Below, piece after piece: positions 8,558-15,867 of a stretch of 64,000 nt of DNA; positions within the stretch are counted from its first letter, which is position 1; each line of letters starts with the position of its first letter. The notes below the pieces were generated by a model. That model did not search any database. It worked only from the letters and a program-made list of their open reading frames with translations, and was not told the origin of the DNA. Origin of the DNA: Halolamina sediminis (lineage in GTDB: Archaea; Halobacteriota; Halobacteria; Halobacteriales; Haloferacaceae); assembly GCF_001282785.1 (NCBI RefSeq), contig NZ_CVUA01000001.1, positions 2,480,001-2,544,000 on the forward strand. The letters are read 5' to 3'. Both the position numbers and the translations under genes were made by a program.

Positions 8558-9294
8558 CTCTGTTGAAGTTCTTAACCCGTTACAGATTTGCGGCCGATCG
8601 GTAAGTGTAGAGGAGGAGGTTAGCGGAGCTGTACGAGGTTATAATATATTTCCCACGCAAGTTCTGTCTATGGGGCTGTTCAGTTCAGACGACAATAAAC
8701 CGCATACTACTAAGAAGAATTGGCACAAGAGTCCGACAGAAATCCAGAAGGGCGGCTACAAGCTCCATATCACAGGAAAACACTACATTGTAGCTATTGA
8801 AACTCCTGACGGAGCGTTAGTATTATTCGAGGATTGGGAAGGAGTTCTGGCACATCTATGGCGAATTGTCCCCTCACTTTCGTTCGGTTCTACTAATTTC
8901 AAAGAACTCGAAAAACGTGCTGACCGCCGCGTGAGTGGTCTGCCCCGTTGTAACCTGCGAGCAGATTGGGACTATACTATGCAAGACTCGTTCATACCAG
9001 ATACGGCTACTATAGAAATGAAAGATGATGAAATAATTATTCCGCCTCAGAATAAAACTGCGAAAGATCTTCTGCTCCCGATCAAAGGAACAAAAATTAC
9101 AGAAAAAGAACTTAATGATTTTAGTAATTGCGAATAGACTCAATAGGAATCAACAAGCAACCGATATGCGCCTTGTATCTCGTACAGCAACCGCAACAGC
9201 CCTTCGAACTGGTAGAAATATCGGAATCAATATGTAATCTCACTTCCCGGCTGTTTTACCACAGATCGTGCCGGTCCAATAGGTTTCAACAGAG
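8558..9294. repeat. Inverted ends CTCTGTTGAA / TTCAACAGAG around an A+T-rich gene
   Basis: CTCTGTTGAA at 8558-8567 and its exact reverse complement at 9285-9294 flank a 737-bp stretch containing one A+T-rich gene. This resembles the ends of a small mobile element or a deleted insertion sequence, but 10 bp is short and no target duplication is clear. No transposase is present. Confidence 0.35.
8670..9137 (+). CDS. Hypothetical protein with foreign base composition
   Basis: This 155-residue protein has no recognised domain. It is lysine-rich (KPHTTKKNWHK, KGTKITEKELND), unlike the acidic proteins around it, and its codons are plainly A+T-richer than neighbouring genes. A TATA-like string (ATAATATATT) lies about 30 bases before the ATG. 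The composition and the flanking 10-bp inverted repeats suggest recent acquisition. Function unknown. Confidence 0.65.
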   Translation: MGLFSSDDNKPHTTKKNWHKSPTEIQKGGYKLHITGKHYIVAIETPDGALVLFEDWEGVLAHLWRIVPSLSFGSTNFKELEKRADRRVSGLPRCNLRADWDYTMQDSFIPDTATIEMKDDEIIIPPQNKTAKDLLLPIKGTKITEKELNDFSNCE

Positions 9295-9313
9295 CTGGAA
9301 GTGGAGATAGACG

Positions 9314-9727
9314 CTACGTGTCACTCGTGCTGTCGTACATTCGTTCGAACTCCTGTTCACCCTGGATCAGTTCGTCGACGCCGTCGGTAAGCGTCACTTC
9401 GCCGTAGACGGTTGCGCGGTAGTACGTGTAGAGGCCATCCTGCCCACGTTCGGTCCGTTGGCGTTTTTCGACGAGGCCGACGTCGACGAGTTTGTTGAGG
9501 TGGTAGTGGAGGGTGCTGTCGTCGATATCCATGGCGGCTTCCAGTTCTGTCGGGCTCATCTCGCCGCTGTGGACGAGCCGGTAGAGGATTTCATACCGTG
9601 TTCGGTGCCCGACAGCGGCATGCATTTCGAGGTACTCCTCGAGGCTGAGAACACTGTCCGCTGGGAGAAGGTCCTCCGGGTCCTCGGGGAGATCACCGCC
9701 GACCGATCGGGTCGGGTTCGTCGCCAT
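9314..9727 (-). CDS. ArsR-like winged-helix regulator
   Basis: The protein is about 137 residues. A winged helix is visible at about residues 40-105 (GHRTRYEILYRLVHSGEMSP, then DDSTLHYHLNKLVDVGLVEK). The ATG at 9727 (MATNPTRS) was chosen over one at 9793 because the extension has no family character. It is divergent from the DUF7509-like gene at 9826, with a 98-base shared promoter region containing A+T-rich TATA-like DNA (about 9785-9810). It likely controls itself, that neighbour or both. The ligand is unknown. Confidence 0.75.
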   Translation of the reverse strand: MATNPTRSVGGDLPEDPEDLLPADSVLSLEEYLEMHAAVGHRTRYEILYRLVHSGEMSPTELEAAMDIDDSTLHYHLNKLVDVGLVEKRQRTERGQDGLYTYYRATVYGEVTLTDGVDELIQGEQEFERMYDSTSDT

Positions 9728-9825
9728 CGTATGAATCGGTACGGGAGAGAGGCTCTTAGATGTTCCCAAGCCAAGTATCTTCAAAAACACCATTCTTTAA
9801 ATATATTTGGGTGATCTATGCGGTC

Positions 9826-10446
9826 ATGACTGCCGAGATCACACGTGACCAGATCGTCGCGCAGTTAGGCCACGTCCCGTACGATCGGTTTCTCTTCTAC
9901 ATCATGGGGCCGTACAAATCCTTCAACCTCAACTACGTGTTGAGTGAGGAGGAGCGTCAAGACATCGCCATCGACGACTTGCCGGGGCCGCTTCGTCGCC
10001 TGTTCCAGAACAAAGACGAGATCGACGCCGCTCAGGCACTGCTACGGCGATTCCAGGGATCACTTCGGGTGACACCGGGCGTCAACGCCTTCCTCGCGCT
10101 CGACGTCGATATCCCGACCGAGGAGGTGGATGCGGCAACCCAAAGTATCGAGTTCACGCGATGCAGCAATGCAACGGCGTTCGTCCTTCCCTTCCTCGGG
10201 CACAATTTCGGTGTCGGAGAGGAAGCCGGAAGTATTCTCGAAGCACTCTCTGAAACGCACGGTGATCGATTGATCTTCGTCCACGAAGACGACGTGACGA
10301 GTGCGATGATTCGATCCGCACGAGTCCGGTGGGACTTACGCGTCGATACGTACGACACCGAGGCAGAACTCGTCGAGAAACTCCGGCGCTTCGTCGGTGG
10401 CATCATGCATCGAGAACGACGTGGAGAACTCAGTCAGCTGGAGTAA
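9826..10446 (+). CDS. DUF7509-like protein with a deoxyribosyltransferase/TIR-like outline
   Basis: This protein of about 206 residues opens with a beta strand and phosphate-loop-like turn (FLFYIMGPYKSF). It later has CSNATAFVLPFLGHNFGVGEE, then LIFVHEDDV. The order resembles nucleoside 2-deoxyribosyltransferase, SLOG or TIR-like Rossmannoid folds: an early strand-Gly-Pro turn, then a Gly-rich loop with a conserved Glu that in deoxyribosyltransferases is catalytic. I recall the haloarchaeal family DUF7509 for such proteins. The enzymatic suggestion is inference from motif order only. It is divergent from a winged-helix regulator. An ATG at 9826 starts it. Confidence 0.6.
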   Translation: MTAEITRDQIVAQLGHVPYDRFLFYIMGPYKSFNLNYVLSEEERQDIAIDDLPGPLRRLFQNKDEIDAAQALLRRFQGSLRVTPGVNAFLALDVDIPTEEVDAATQSIEFTRCSNATAFVLPFLGHNFGVGEEAGSILEALSETHGDRLIFVHEDDVTSAMIRSARVRWDLRVDTYDTEAELVEKLRRFVGGIMHRERRGELSQLE

Positions 10447-10669
10447 CCAAGAGAGCGCGGAATCCCGCCATCGAGTCGGTTAGGCTGGTGGGCGCCTCGG
10501 AGATGGTGGTACGGCGATTGACAGACGGACGGAACGGACGAGTCACTCGATCTCGCTGCCCCTGACGATGTCGACGTGTGTCTCTTGCGTCCGTTTGGGG
10601 GAGCCTCCTCGGGTTGCGCGCGCTCCGGCCGGCAGCGACCGGTCCTGCCGGGCCCGGGCTTTCGCGCTG

Positions 10670-11292
10670 CCGTTGCGTCTGCGACGGACGGGGCACGGTC
10701 ACGGGACCGGGTCGGGCCAGGTGCAGTCGCCCGATACCGGTCGCACCCGACAGCGGGCCTGCGAGCGCTCGGCCCGCAACCGGGTTTGCCCGGCGCCGGG
10801 CCGACTGCATCTTCACCGGCCGTTGCGTCGGCGCTCCCCTACCGCGGTCGCGCCGACGGACGCCGGTTCAGACGTGGCCGCCTGCGCGGTCCGGGACGGG
10901 CTGCTCGCCGCTCGGGCTGTCGCCCTCGTCCCGAGTGGCCGCCGGGCTGCCGGCGCGACCGGGGTTCGCCGTGCTCACCCCGGGACGCCCCGGGTCCGGG
11001 CGTTCCTCGGGACCGGCTGCGCTGCCGGCCGGGCATGCGCTCGAACTCGGTCGCGACGGGGTGGGCTGCCGCGGGCGTGCCGGCCGCGGCCGGCGTGCCG
11101 CGCGAGGCGTTTCCGTTGCGTCTGCGACGGACGGGACAGGCTCGCGCGGGACCGGCCCCGCACGGGTCCGGCGGGGCCCACCCCTCTGCGTCCCTCGATG
11201 TGGCCGTATGCGGGGCCGTTCACCACCGTATACCCCCCGGCCGTGCCGCCTCGGCGCCGCGGCCGCTGCCGTTGCGTCTGCCGACGGACGGG
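10670..11292 (+). repeat. Dispersed repeat CCGTTGCGTCTGCGACGGAC (three full copies, one partial)
   Basis: Copies lie at 10670-10692, 11113-11135 and 11269-11292, each continuing into GGG. The third has one extra C. A partial copy (CCGTTGCGTC) is at 10820-10829. Each contains the small palindrome CGTC-TGC-GACG. They lie in the same orientation with irregular spacing, unlike a CRISPR array. Confidence 0.7.
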
Positions 11293-11341
11293 GATCGGCG
11301 CGGCGCCGACCCGCGGTGACCGGCTGGGTATACGGCGGTGA
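11220..11341. repeat. Inverted repeat around GTATAC
   Basis: The left arm TCACCACCGTATACCC (11220-11235) pairs with the right arm GGGTATACGGCGGTGA (11326-11341) with one mismatch across 16 bp. The arms are 90 bp apart and the third dispersed repeat lies between them. GTATAC is itself palindromic, so each arm could also be a protein-binding half-site. Confidence 0.6.
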
Positions 11342-11570
11342 CCGCGCGCTCACCTCGAGCTGCTCCCCCGCACTTGTTTGTCAGGGGGTGTCGTCGGCGC
11401 CGCGCCGCGCCGGACGGAGTCCGGCGTGGAGGCGCGGCGCGGGCGCCTCGGTGCCGGCAGCCGTCGACACGGTTGTCGACGGCGTCGCTGGTGAGTGGCG
11501 GTCCGTGAGAAACCCGCGATCCAGGTCGCGGGTGGCGGCGCGTCAGCGCCTTCGGAGTTAGTGAACTCCA

Positions 11571-12470
11571 ATGTCGAGTAAGAACTCAGATCGAAAGGTC
11601 GTTTCGGTGGATGAACAGGCATTCGAGAAAGCGGGCGGTCAGGCGGTCGATGCAGACGGCGTCCCGCTCGTTGACGACACGCCGGCGTTCGAGGCGGCGG
11701 TCGAGCAGGAGACGCAGGCAAAGGTGGATGCGAACCACCCGGACGGGATCGCGGACACGAGCGAGGACCGGATTCACGGTGTCACCCTCGAACAGGAAGA
11801 GCGCATTCGGGGACGAGACGCCGAGCTGGAGCGTATCAGTGCCCAAGCCGAGCTGGGCACGCAGGACGGTCGCGAGCAGCGCACGCGAGCGATCGCCGCC
11901 CAAGGGAGCAAGCAGCGCCGGCGGGAGTTCCAGAAGCGGGCCGCGAGCGTGGACCCGATGGCCGACCCCGAACGGGATGATCCCCGAGCGGAGCTCTCTC
12001 AGGACGAACTGGCGACGGTGAACGCGGAGGCAAACCGACTCGCGACGCGGGTGGATGGCTGGTCGCGTGCGGCGATCAGTCGACGCCTGGCCGAAGCGGT
12101 CGTCGACGGCGCGGACATGCCGAGTGCAGTCGTGCGGGTGTTCGAGGAGCTGCAGACGGCGCCCACCGGCTCGGTGCCCATCGACGCTCTCAAGGACGTC
12201 GATCGCGGCACGGTCACGATCGAGGGTCGTGTGAAAACCCTCTGGGACAGTGATTCGCCGGCCATCCAGCAAGTCGGGCTAATCGCGGACGAGAGCGGAA
12301 AAACGAAGGTGACGATCTGGAAGGCATCGGACGCGCCGTGGATCGAGGAAGGCGAGCGGGTGCGCATCCACGAAGCGGCCACGAACTGGTACGAGGGCCG
12401 GATCTCGGTGGCCGTGACGGGGTGGAGCGTCATCCACTTCCCGGAGCGCGGCCGGTGGTGGGACGAATAG
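11571..12470 (+). CDS. Single-strand DNA-binding protein, RPA-like with one OB fold
   Basis: The protein is 299 residues. An OB fold is visible in the C-terminal 100 residues (DVDRGTVTIEGRVKTLWD, then IQQVGLIADESGKTKVTIWK, then RVRIHEAATNWYEGRISVAV). This is the strand pattern of RPA/SOSS-type single-strand DNA-binding proteins. The N-terminal 190 residues are acidic, charged and probably helical, with a RING-free, Cys-free composition. Such proteins are widespread on haloarchaeal plasmids. Its position directly after the G+C-rich repeat region suggests a role in replication or transfer of the element. The ATG at 11571 is the only well-placed start. Confidence 0.75.
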   Translation: MSSKNSDRKVVSVDEQAFEKAGGQAVDADGVPLVDDTPAFEAAVEQETQAKVDANHPDGIADTSEDRIHGVTLEQEERIRGRDAELERISAQAELGTQDGREQRTRAIAAQGSKQRRREFQKRAASVDPMADPERDDPRAELSQDELATVNAEANRLATRVDGWSRAAISRRLAEAVVDGADMPSAVVRVFEELQTAPTGSVPIDALKDVDRGTVTIEGRVKTLWDSDSPAIQQVGLIADESGKTKVTIWKASDAPWIEEGERVRIHEAATNWYEGRISVAVTGWSVIHFPERGRWWDE

Positions 12471-12641
12471 CCAGTCGGCGCAGCTCCCTTTTTTGCTGTG
12501 GGCCGGGCCGACCCAAGCCCCACCGCCCCACCCACCGCTCCGTGCTCGCTCCTCGCGTCGCTGCGCGCGCAGCCACGACCGTTGGGGGAACGGATAATTT
12601 CTTCAAGAAACTATTTGTGTTTCAACCACGTAGCACCCAGT

Positions 12642-13154
12642 ATGATCGAGGCGTGGGAGGACGTCAACGAGCAGGTCAAGACGGACTGGAAAGACGAAAG
12701 GACACCGTTCGAGCGAGTGTACGAAATCGTCGAACAGACCCACGACGGGCAGTCGGCCGCCGAGATCGCCGACCGTGCGCTCGTGAGCGAGCCGACGGCG
12801 CGTCGACACTGCAAGGCCCTCGTGAACACCGGGTTCGCCGAGACGGAACAGGACGGCCAAGCAACGCTGTACAAGCGCAACAATGACCGGATCTTGATGT
12901 CCCGGATCCGTGAGCTACGTGAAGAAGTCGATCGGCCGGAGTTGCTCGACAGCATTCAGGAGATGAAGGCAGAGATCCGGCGCTACGAAGACCAGTACGA
13001 CGTGGTGTCCCCGGAGGAACTCGCCCAGCAACTCGACGGCGACGAGACAGAGGGGTGGGACGATCTCACGGCGTGGCGCACGACGCGGCAGAATCTCGCC
13101 ATCGCCCAAGCCGCGCTCGCCTACGACGAGGCCAGCCACCAGCTTGCTGTATGA
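12642..13154 (+). CDS. HTH regulator (DUF7342-like), possible antitoxin of the next gene
   Basis: This protein of about 170 residues has an N-terminal winged helix (HDGQSAAEIADRALVSEPTA, then RRHCKALVNTGFAE) and a long charged C-terminal helix, probably a coiled coil. The start is the ATG at 12642. The A+T-rich string at about 12592-12625 is a likely promoter, and an upstream T6 run (12490-12495) may end the previous transcript. Its stop overlaps the next start as ATGA, so the two are translationally coupled. I recall DUF7342 for this family. The pairing recurs in haloarchaea and resembles a toxin-antitoxin or regulator-effector module. Confidence 0.7.
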   Translation: MIEAWEDVNEQVKTDWKDERTPFERVYEIVEQTHDGQSAAEIADRALVSEPTARRHCKALVNTGFAETEQDGQATLYKRNNDRILMSRIRELREEVDRPELLDSIQEMKAEIRRYEDQYDVVSPEELAQQLDGDETEGWDDLTAWRTTRQNLAIAQAALAYDEASHQLAV

Positions 13155-13603
13155 ATGGCGACGACCGTGCCGGCGAGTTCGGGCCGATATATCTCCCGGC
13201 GCTCCAGCGGATTCGCGACCTGTGGCTCGACCTCGAGCCGCTCGTCGACGAAACGGCGTACGATGACGTCGTCGCCCCCACGGAACTGCAGATCAGTCTC
13301 AGCGATGGGCTCGGCGACGCCGAGAGCGCCCGGCTCGATATCCAGTGGAGCGAACTCGGGATGTACTCGTTCCACTACATCGATAGCGACGGCGTCAACT
13401 GGCGCTTCGAGCGCCACCCGAACACACACTCACCAGAGATTCATTTCCATCCTCCGCCCGCGGCCGCGACAACGGACGCCGAACCATCTTGTATCGATGT
13501 CACTGAGGTCTCACTCGTGACGCGTGCAGTTCATGCGATGTGGCGGGCTGCGTACGAGGACGACGCCACCGACCAGCTGAATAGCGCCTCAAACCCGCCG
13601 TGA
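13151..13603 (+). CDS. Partner protein of the HTH regulator, possible toxin-like effector
   Basis: This 150-residue protein has a compact alpha/beta pattern and several conserved-looking aromatic and charged residues (ELGMYSFHYIDSDGVNWRFE, RHPNTHSPEIHFHPPP). The clustered His residues could form an active or metal site. The ATG at 13151 overlaps the stop of the regulator (ATGA). The layout of a small HTH protein followed by a small effector suggests a toxin-antitoxin pair, possibly DUF6516-like, but the family is not certain. Confidence 0.6.
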   Translation: MNGDDRAGEFGPIYLPALQRIRDLWLDLEPLVDETAYDDVVAPTELQISLSDGLGDAESARLDIQWSELGMYSFHYIDSDGVNWRFERHPNTHSPEIHFHPPPAAATTDAEPSCIDVTEVSLVTRAVHAMWRAAYEDDATDQLNSASNPP

Positions 13604-13661
13604 GGTGGCATTAGCGCATCGATCGGTCCCCTGATCATCTGTTCGCGACCGCTGGGCGCTG

Positions 13662-13687
13662 TTTTTCGGCCGGGCACGAGGGGTGGC
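13662..13687 (+). promoter_or_regulatory. T-run plus hairpin leader
   Basis: TTTTT at 13662-13666 precedes a hairpin with arms CCGGGC and GCCCGG that encloses AGGGGTG. It lies about 30-50 bases before the ATG at 13714. It is one of the recurrent leaders of this element. Confidence 0.35.
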
Positions 13688-13713
13688 CCGGACTGCTTGG
13701 GCCTGATTCACTG

Positions 13714-14109
13714 ATGAGTTTGGAAGTACTTGACCGCCACAGTGAGGCACTGTTCGACTTCCTCTGGTGTCCGGTCTGCGGACACGAGGTGTTCAGCCAC
13801 ATCCCCTTCGAGGGGGTGTTCTGCAAGCACTGCAACACGCAGGTCGAACTGCAGGAGCCACTGGAGACACGCGGCCACGAGGACGCCGCCATCGCGCGCT
13901 TCACCACCGACACGACGTGGAACCTCCACGTCGACGAAAAACTGCGACGCGACCTCCCTGACGGCGCAGCGCGAGCGAAGATCCTCGGCGCACCGGGAGC
14001 CTACGAGGTGGACTGGTGGAGTCCAGCCCCCGGCGAGGAGTGGGAACCCGTCGAGCGTGGCGAGTTCGACGACATCGACGAGCCGGAAGATGTTGCCCAC
14101 CTAGCGTAG
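13714..14109 (+). CDS. Small zinc-ribbon protein (DUF7567-like)
   Basis: This 131-residue protein has two Cys pairs, CPVCGHE and CKHC, near residues 19-46. They form a probable zinc ribbon followed by an acidic C-terminal region (EVDWWSPAPGEEWEPVERGE). Function is unknown. Zinc ribbons of this kind bind nucleic acid or mediate protein contacts. It is the first of three small genes in a row (13714, 14169, 14524), each separated by a short T-run/hairpin leader. That suggests separate transcripts despite the tight spacing. I recall DUF7567 for similar haloarchaeal proteins. Confidence 0.65.
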   Translation: MSLEVLDRHSEALFDFLWCPVCGHEVFSHIPFEGVFCKHCNTQVELQEPLETRGHEDAAIARFTTDTTWNLHVDEKLRRDLPDGAARAKILGAPGAYEVDWWSPAPGEEWEPVERGEFDDIDEPEDVAHLA

Positions 14110-14117
14110 CGATCCTG

Positions 14118-14138
14118 TTTCTCATCCTCGCCAGGATG
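14118..14138 (+). promoter_or_regulatory. T-rich plus hairpin leader
   Basis: TTTCTC is followed by the perfect hairpin CATCCTCGCCAGGATG (6-bp stem). It lies between the zinc-ribbon gene and the SWIM gene. If translation began at the ATG at 14136, the hairpin would cover the start codon. Confidence 0.35.
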
Positions 14139-14168
14139 GGCGAAACCAGCACCCCGCCTTCACGCAGG

Positions 14169-14468
14169 ATGGAGCACCCACCACTCGCGGAACTCGACCC
14201 GTCGAATCGCGTGCGCAAACGCGCCCAGTACGAAGCCTTCGCGTTCTCGCTACAGGCCGGCGACGTCCGCGTTCGCAACGAGAGCCACCTCAACCCGGCC
14301 AAGCACGAGTACCGTGTCTCGGTCGTCGACGGCCTCCCCGTCAGCTGTACGTGTCCCGCCGACGAGCGGGACGACGACCCGTGCAAGCATCGCGTCGCCG
14401 TCGCGATCCGCCCGAAGATCCTCGAGGTCGCGATGGCGATGCAGGCCGTCAGCGACTGCGGGCCGTGA
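14169..14468 (+). CDS. SWIM zinc-finger protein
   Basis: This 99-residue protein has the SWIM pattern CTCPADERDDDPCKHRVAVA (C-x-C...C-x-H) near residues 60-80, a zinc-binding fold for DNA or protein contact. SWIM proteins are frequent on haloarchaeal mobile elements, often near transposition or recombination genes. The start at 14169 (MEHPPLAELDPSNRVRKRAQ) matches the usual haloarchaeal N-terminus; an ATG at 14136 would add 11 residues and sits in a hairpin. Function is probably regulatory and remains unassigned. Confidence 0.75.
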   Translation: MEHPPLAELDPSNRVRKRAQYEAFAFSLQAGDVRVRNESHLNPAKHEYRVSVVDGLPVSCTCPADERDDDPCKHRVAVAIRPKILEVAMAMQAVSDCGP

Positions 14469-14493
14469 TTTTCACCCCCAGGAAAGGGTGCGG
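14469..14493 (+). promoter_or_regulatory. T-run plus hairpin leader
   Basis: TTTT at 14469-14472 begins right after the stop of the SWIM gene. CCCCCAGGAAAGGGTGCGGG follows and can form a short stem. The ATG of the DUF6166 gene is 30 bases further on. Confidence 0.35.
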
Positions 14494-14523
14494 GAGTGCT
14501 CGCGTTGCCTCTCGCAACCCACT

Positions 14524-14895
14524 ATGAGTGGAACGATCGACGAGCCCACGACGGCACAGTCGACGACCGAGAAGACCGAAGTTCGGTACGTGGGGACGCG
14601 CGTTCGGGACGGCGTCCGCGTGCTGACGTACCCCGGAGCGACGGAACTCACGCCGGATCGGAGCCTCGAGATCGTGAGCCACAGCCCCTCGGGCTTCGAA
14701 TGGGGATATGGAGGGAGCGGCCCCGCCCAACTCGCCCTCGCGATCCTGCTCGACTACACCGACGATCCGGAAATCGCCCAGTCGCACTACCAAGCGTTCA
14801 AGCGCGAGATCGTGAGTCAACTCGAATGTACGGGGGGTGATGGGACGTGGACGCTCACGGCTGGCGAGATCGAGCAGTGGCTACCCGACGACTAG
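14524..14895 (+). CDS. DUF6166 family protein
   Basis: This 123-residue protein contains the DUF6166 hallmark GFEWGYGGSGPAQLALAILL at about residues 58-77. Ahead of it is a strand-rich N-terminus that begins with EVRYVGTRVRDGVRVLTYPG. The family is found on bacterial and archaeal plasmids and phages and has no known activity. Start at 14524 follows a leader hairpin. The previous gene ends 55 bases upstream, and the next genes are on the opposite strand, so this is a probable single-gene unit. Confidence 0.75.
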   Translation: MSGTIDEPTTAQSTTEKTEVRYVGTRVRDGVRVLTYPGATELTPDRSLEIVSHSPSGFEWGYGGSGPAQLALAILLDYTDDPEIAQSHYQAFKREIVSQLECTGGDGTWTLTAGEIEQWLPDD

Positions 14896-15006
14896 CGACG
14901 ATATCGGGCAACTGCGTCGCGTCTCCGCTGTCGGGGGCGAGAGCATCGGCGGCAACCAACCAGCTGCGGTGAGACACTGATCGAGCCGCCCTTTGACCCG
15001 TGGCCG

Positions 15007-15867
15007 TCAGTAATCCCCGAGCACGCCCAGGCGACGAGCGCGCCGCGTAGTGAGGCCGAAGATAGCGTACCCCAGCGCCAGATAGCCAACCGACGTCCCG
15101 ACGAGCACGGCAATGGTCAGTGGGTCGAACTCCCAGAGGCGGACGCCGTCGCGCATGGCCCGCTGGAGCATCGCGCTCCCCTGGGCCAGCGGCAGGAATC
15201 GGGCCCACGGGATGTCGAAGACGGGCGCCGAGATGAGGCCGATGAACGCGAACTGGAGGAGGTTAGCCACGTTCGAGATGCGCTTGTAGAGCACGCTCAG
15301 GCCACCCATCACCAGGCCGAGCCCGAGCGCACCTGCGATGGTCAGCGTCGCCACCGGAAGCACAGTTACGAGGTTGAGGTCGAGCGTCGTCCCGGTGATG
15401 AGCAGCATCACGACCAGCACCACCGCGGAGGTCATGAACGTCCGGAAGACGATCGCGATGGATTTGGCGACGACGACCGGCCCGAAGCCGAACGGCGTCA
15501 TGAAGTGCCGCTCCAGCGTCCCCCAGCTCGCTTCGGACTGGATGTCGTTCATGATGCCCGAGTAGGCGCCGATGGCGAGCGTCCACAGGAAGTAGCCGAC
15601 GATCAGCCCCTCGATGGAGTCCGAGAACGCCTGCCCGGCGACCATCGTCCCCCCGTAGAACATCAGCGCGAAGAAGAACACGCCCATGAAGATCCCCAGC
15701 GCCGCGTTCAGCGGGTAGCGAACCCAGATCAACAGGTCGCGATAGATGACGGCCTTCAGGAGGTGGGAGTACCCCCCGGTTCGCTCGGGAGTGATGAACT
15801 GGGACGGCCCGTCTGTGCCGCTGGCCCCATCGCCCTCGCCTCGATCGTCGCCGGCAGCAGCCGTCAT
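15007..15867 (-). CDS. ABC-2 type transporter permease
   Basis: This 286-residue polytopic membrane protein has about six hydrophobic segments. Examples are AALGIFMGVFFFALMFYGG, IEGLIVGYFLWTLAIGAYSG and AVVLVVMLLITG. The topology and an acidic cytoplasmic N-terminus fit ABC-2 permeases that export drugs, polysaccharides or lipids. The ATG overlaps the stop of the upstream ATPase gene by four bases (ATGA), so they form an operon and one transporter. The substrate cannot be read from the sequence. The pair is on the opposite strand to the flanking accessory genes. Confidence 0.85.
   Translation of the reverse strand: MTAAAGDDRGEGDGASGTDGPSQFITPERTGGYSHLLKAVIYRDLLIWVRYPLNAALGIFMGVFFFALMFYGGTMVAGQAFSDSIEGLIVGYFLWTLAIGAYSGIMNDIQSEASWGTLERHFMTPFGFGPVVVAKSIAIVFRTFMTSAVVLVVMLLITGTTLDLNLVTVLPVATLTIAGALGLGLVMGGLSVLYKRISNVANLLQFAFIGLISAPVFDIPWARFLPLAQGSAMLQRAMRDGVRLWEFDPLTIAVLVGTSVGYLALGYAIFGLTTRRARRLGVLGDY

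Larger units (their letters stand above)
10447..11570. other. Very G+C-rich non-coding region with repeats
   Basis: About 1.1 kb without a credible gene. Open frames exist on both strands in overlapping phases, as expected from stop-poor G+C-rich DNA, and their translations are Arg/Pro/Ala-rich and unlike the acidic proteins nearby. The DNA contains three near-identical 23-24 bp repeats, a partial fourth copy and a 16-bp inverted repeat around GTATAC. It sits just upstream of a single-strand DNA-binding protein gene. A replication or transfer origin is a reasonable guess. Confidence 0.6.

Noticed and set aside
10670-11292. CRISPR array
   Set aside because: Only three full copies with spacings of about 440 and 155 bases, no regular spacers and no cas genes.
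10568-11561. Overlapping open frames of 247-327 codons
   Set aside because: Three plus frames and several minus frames are open at once. They are Arg/Pro/Gly-rich with no start context and come from stop-poor G+C-rich repeats.
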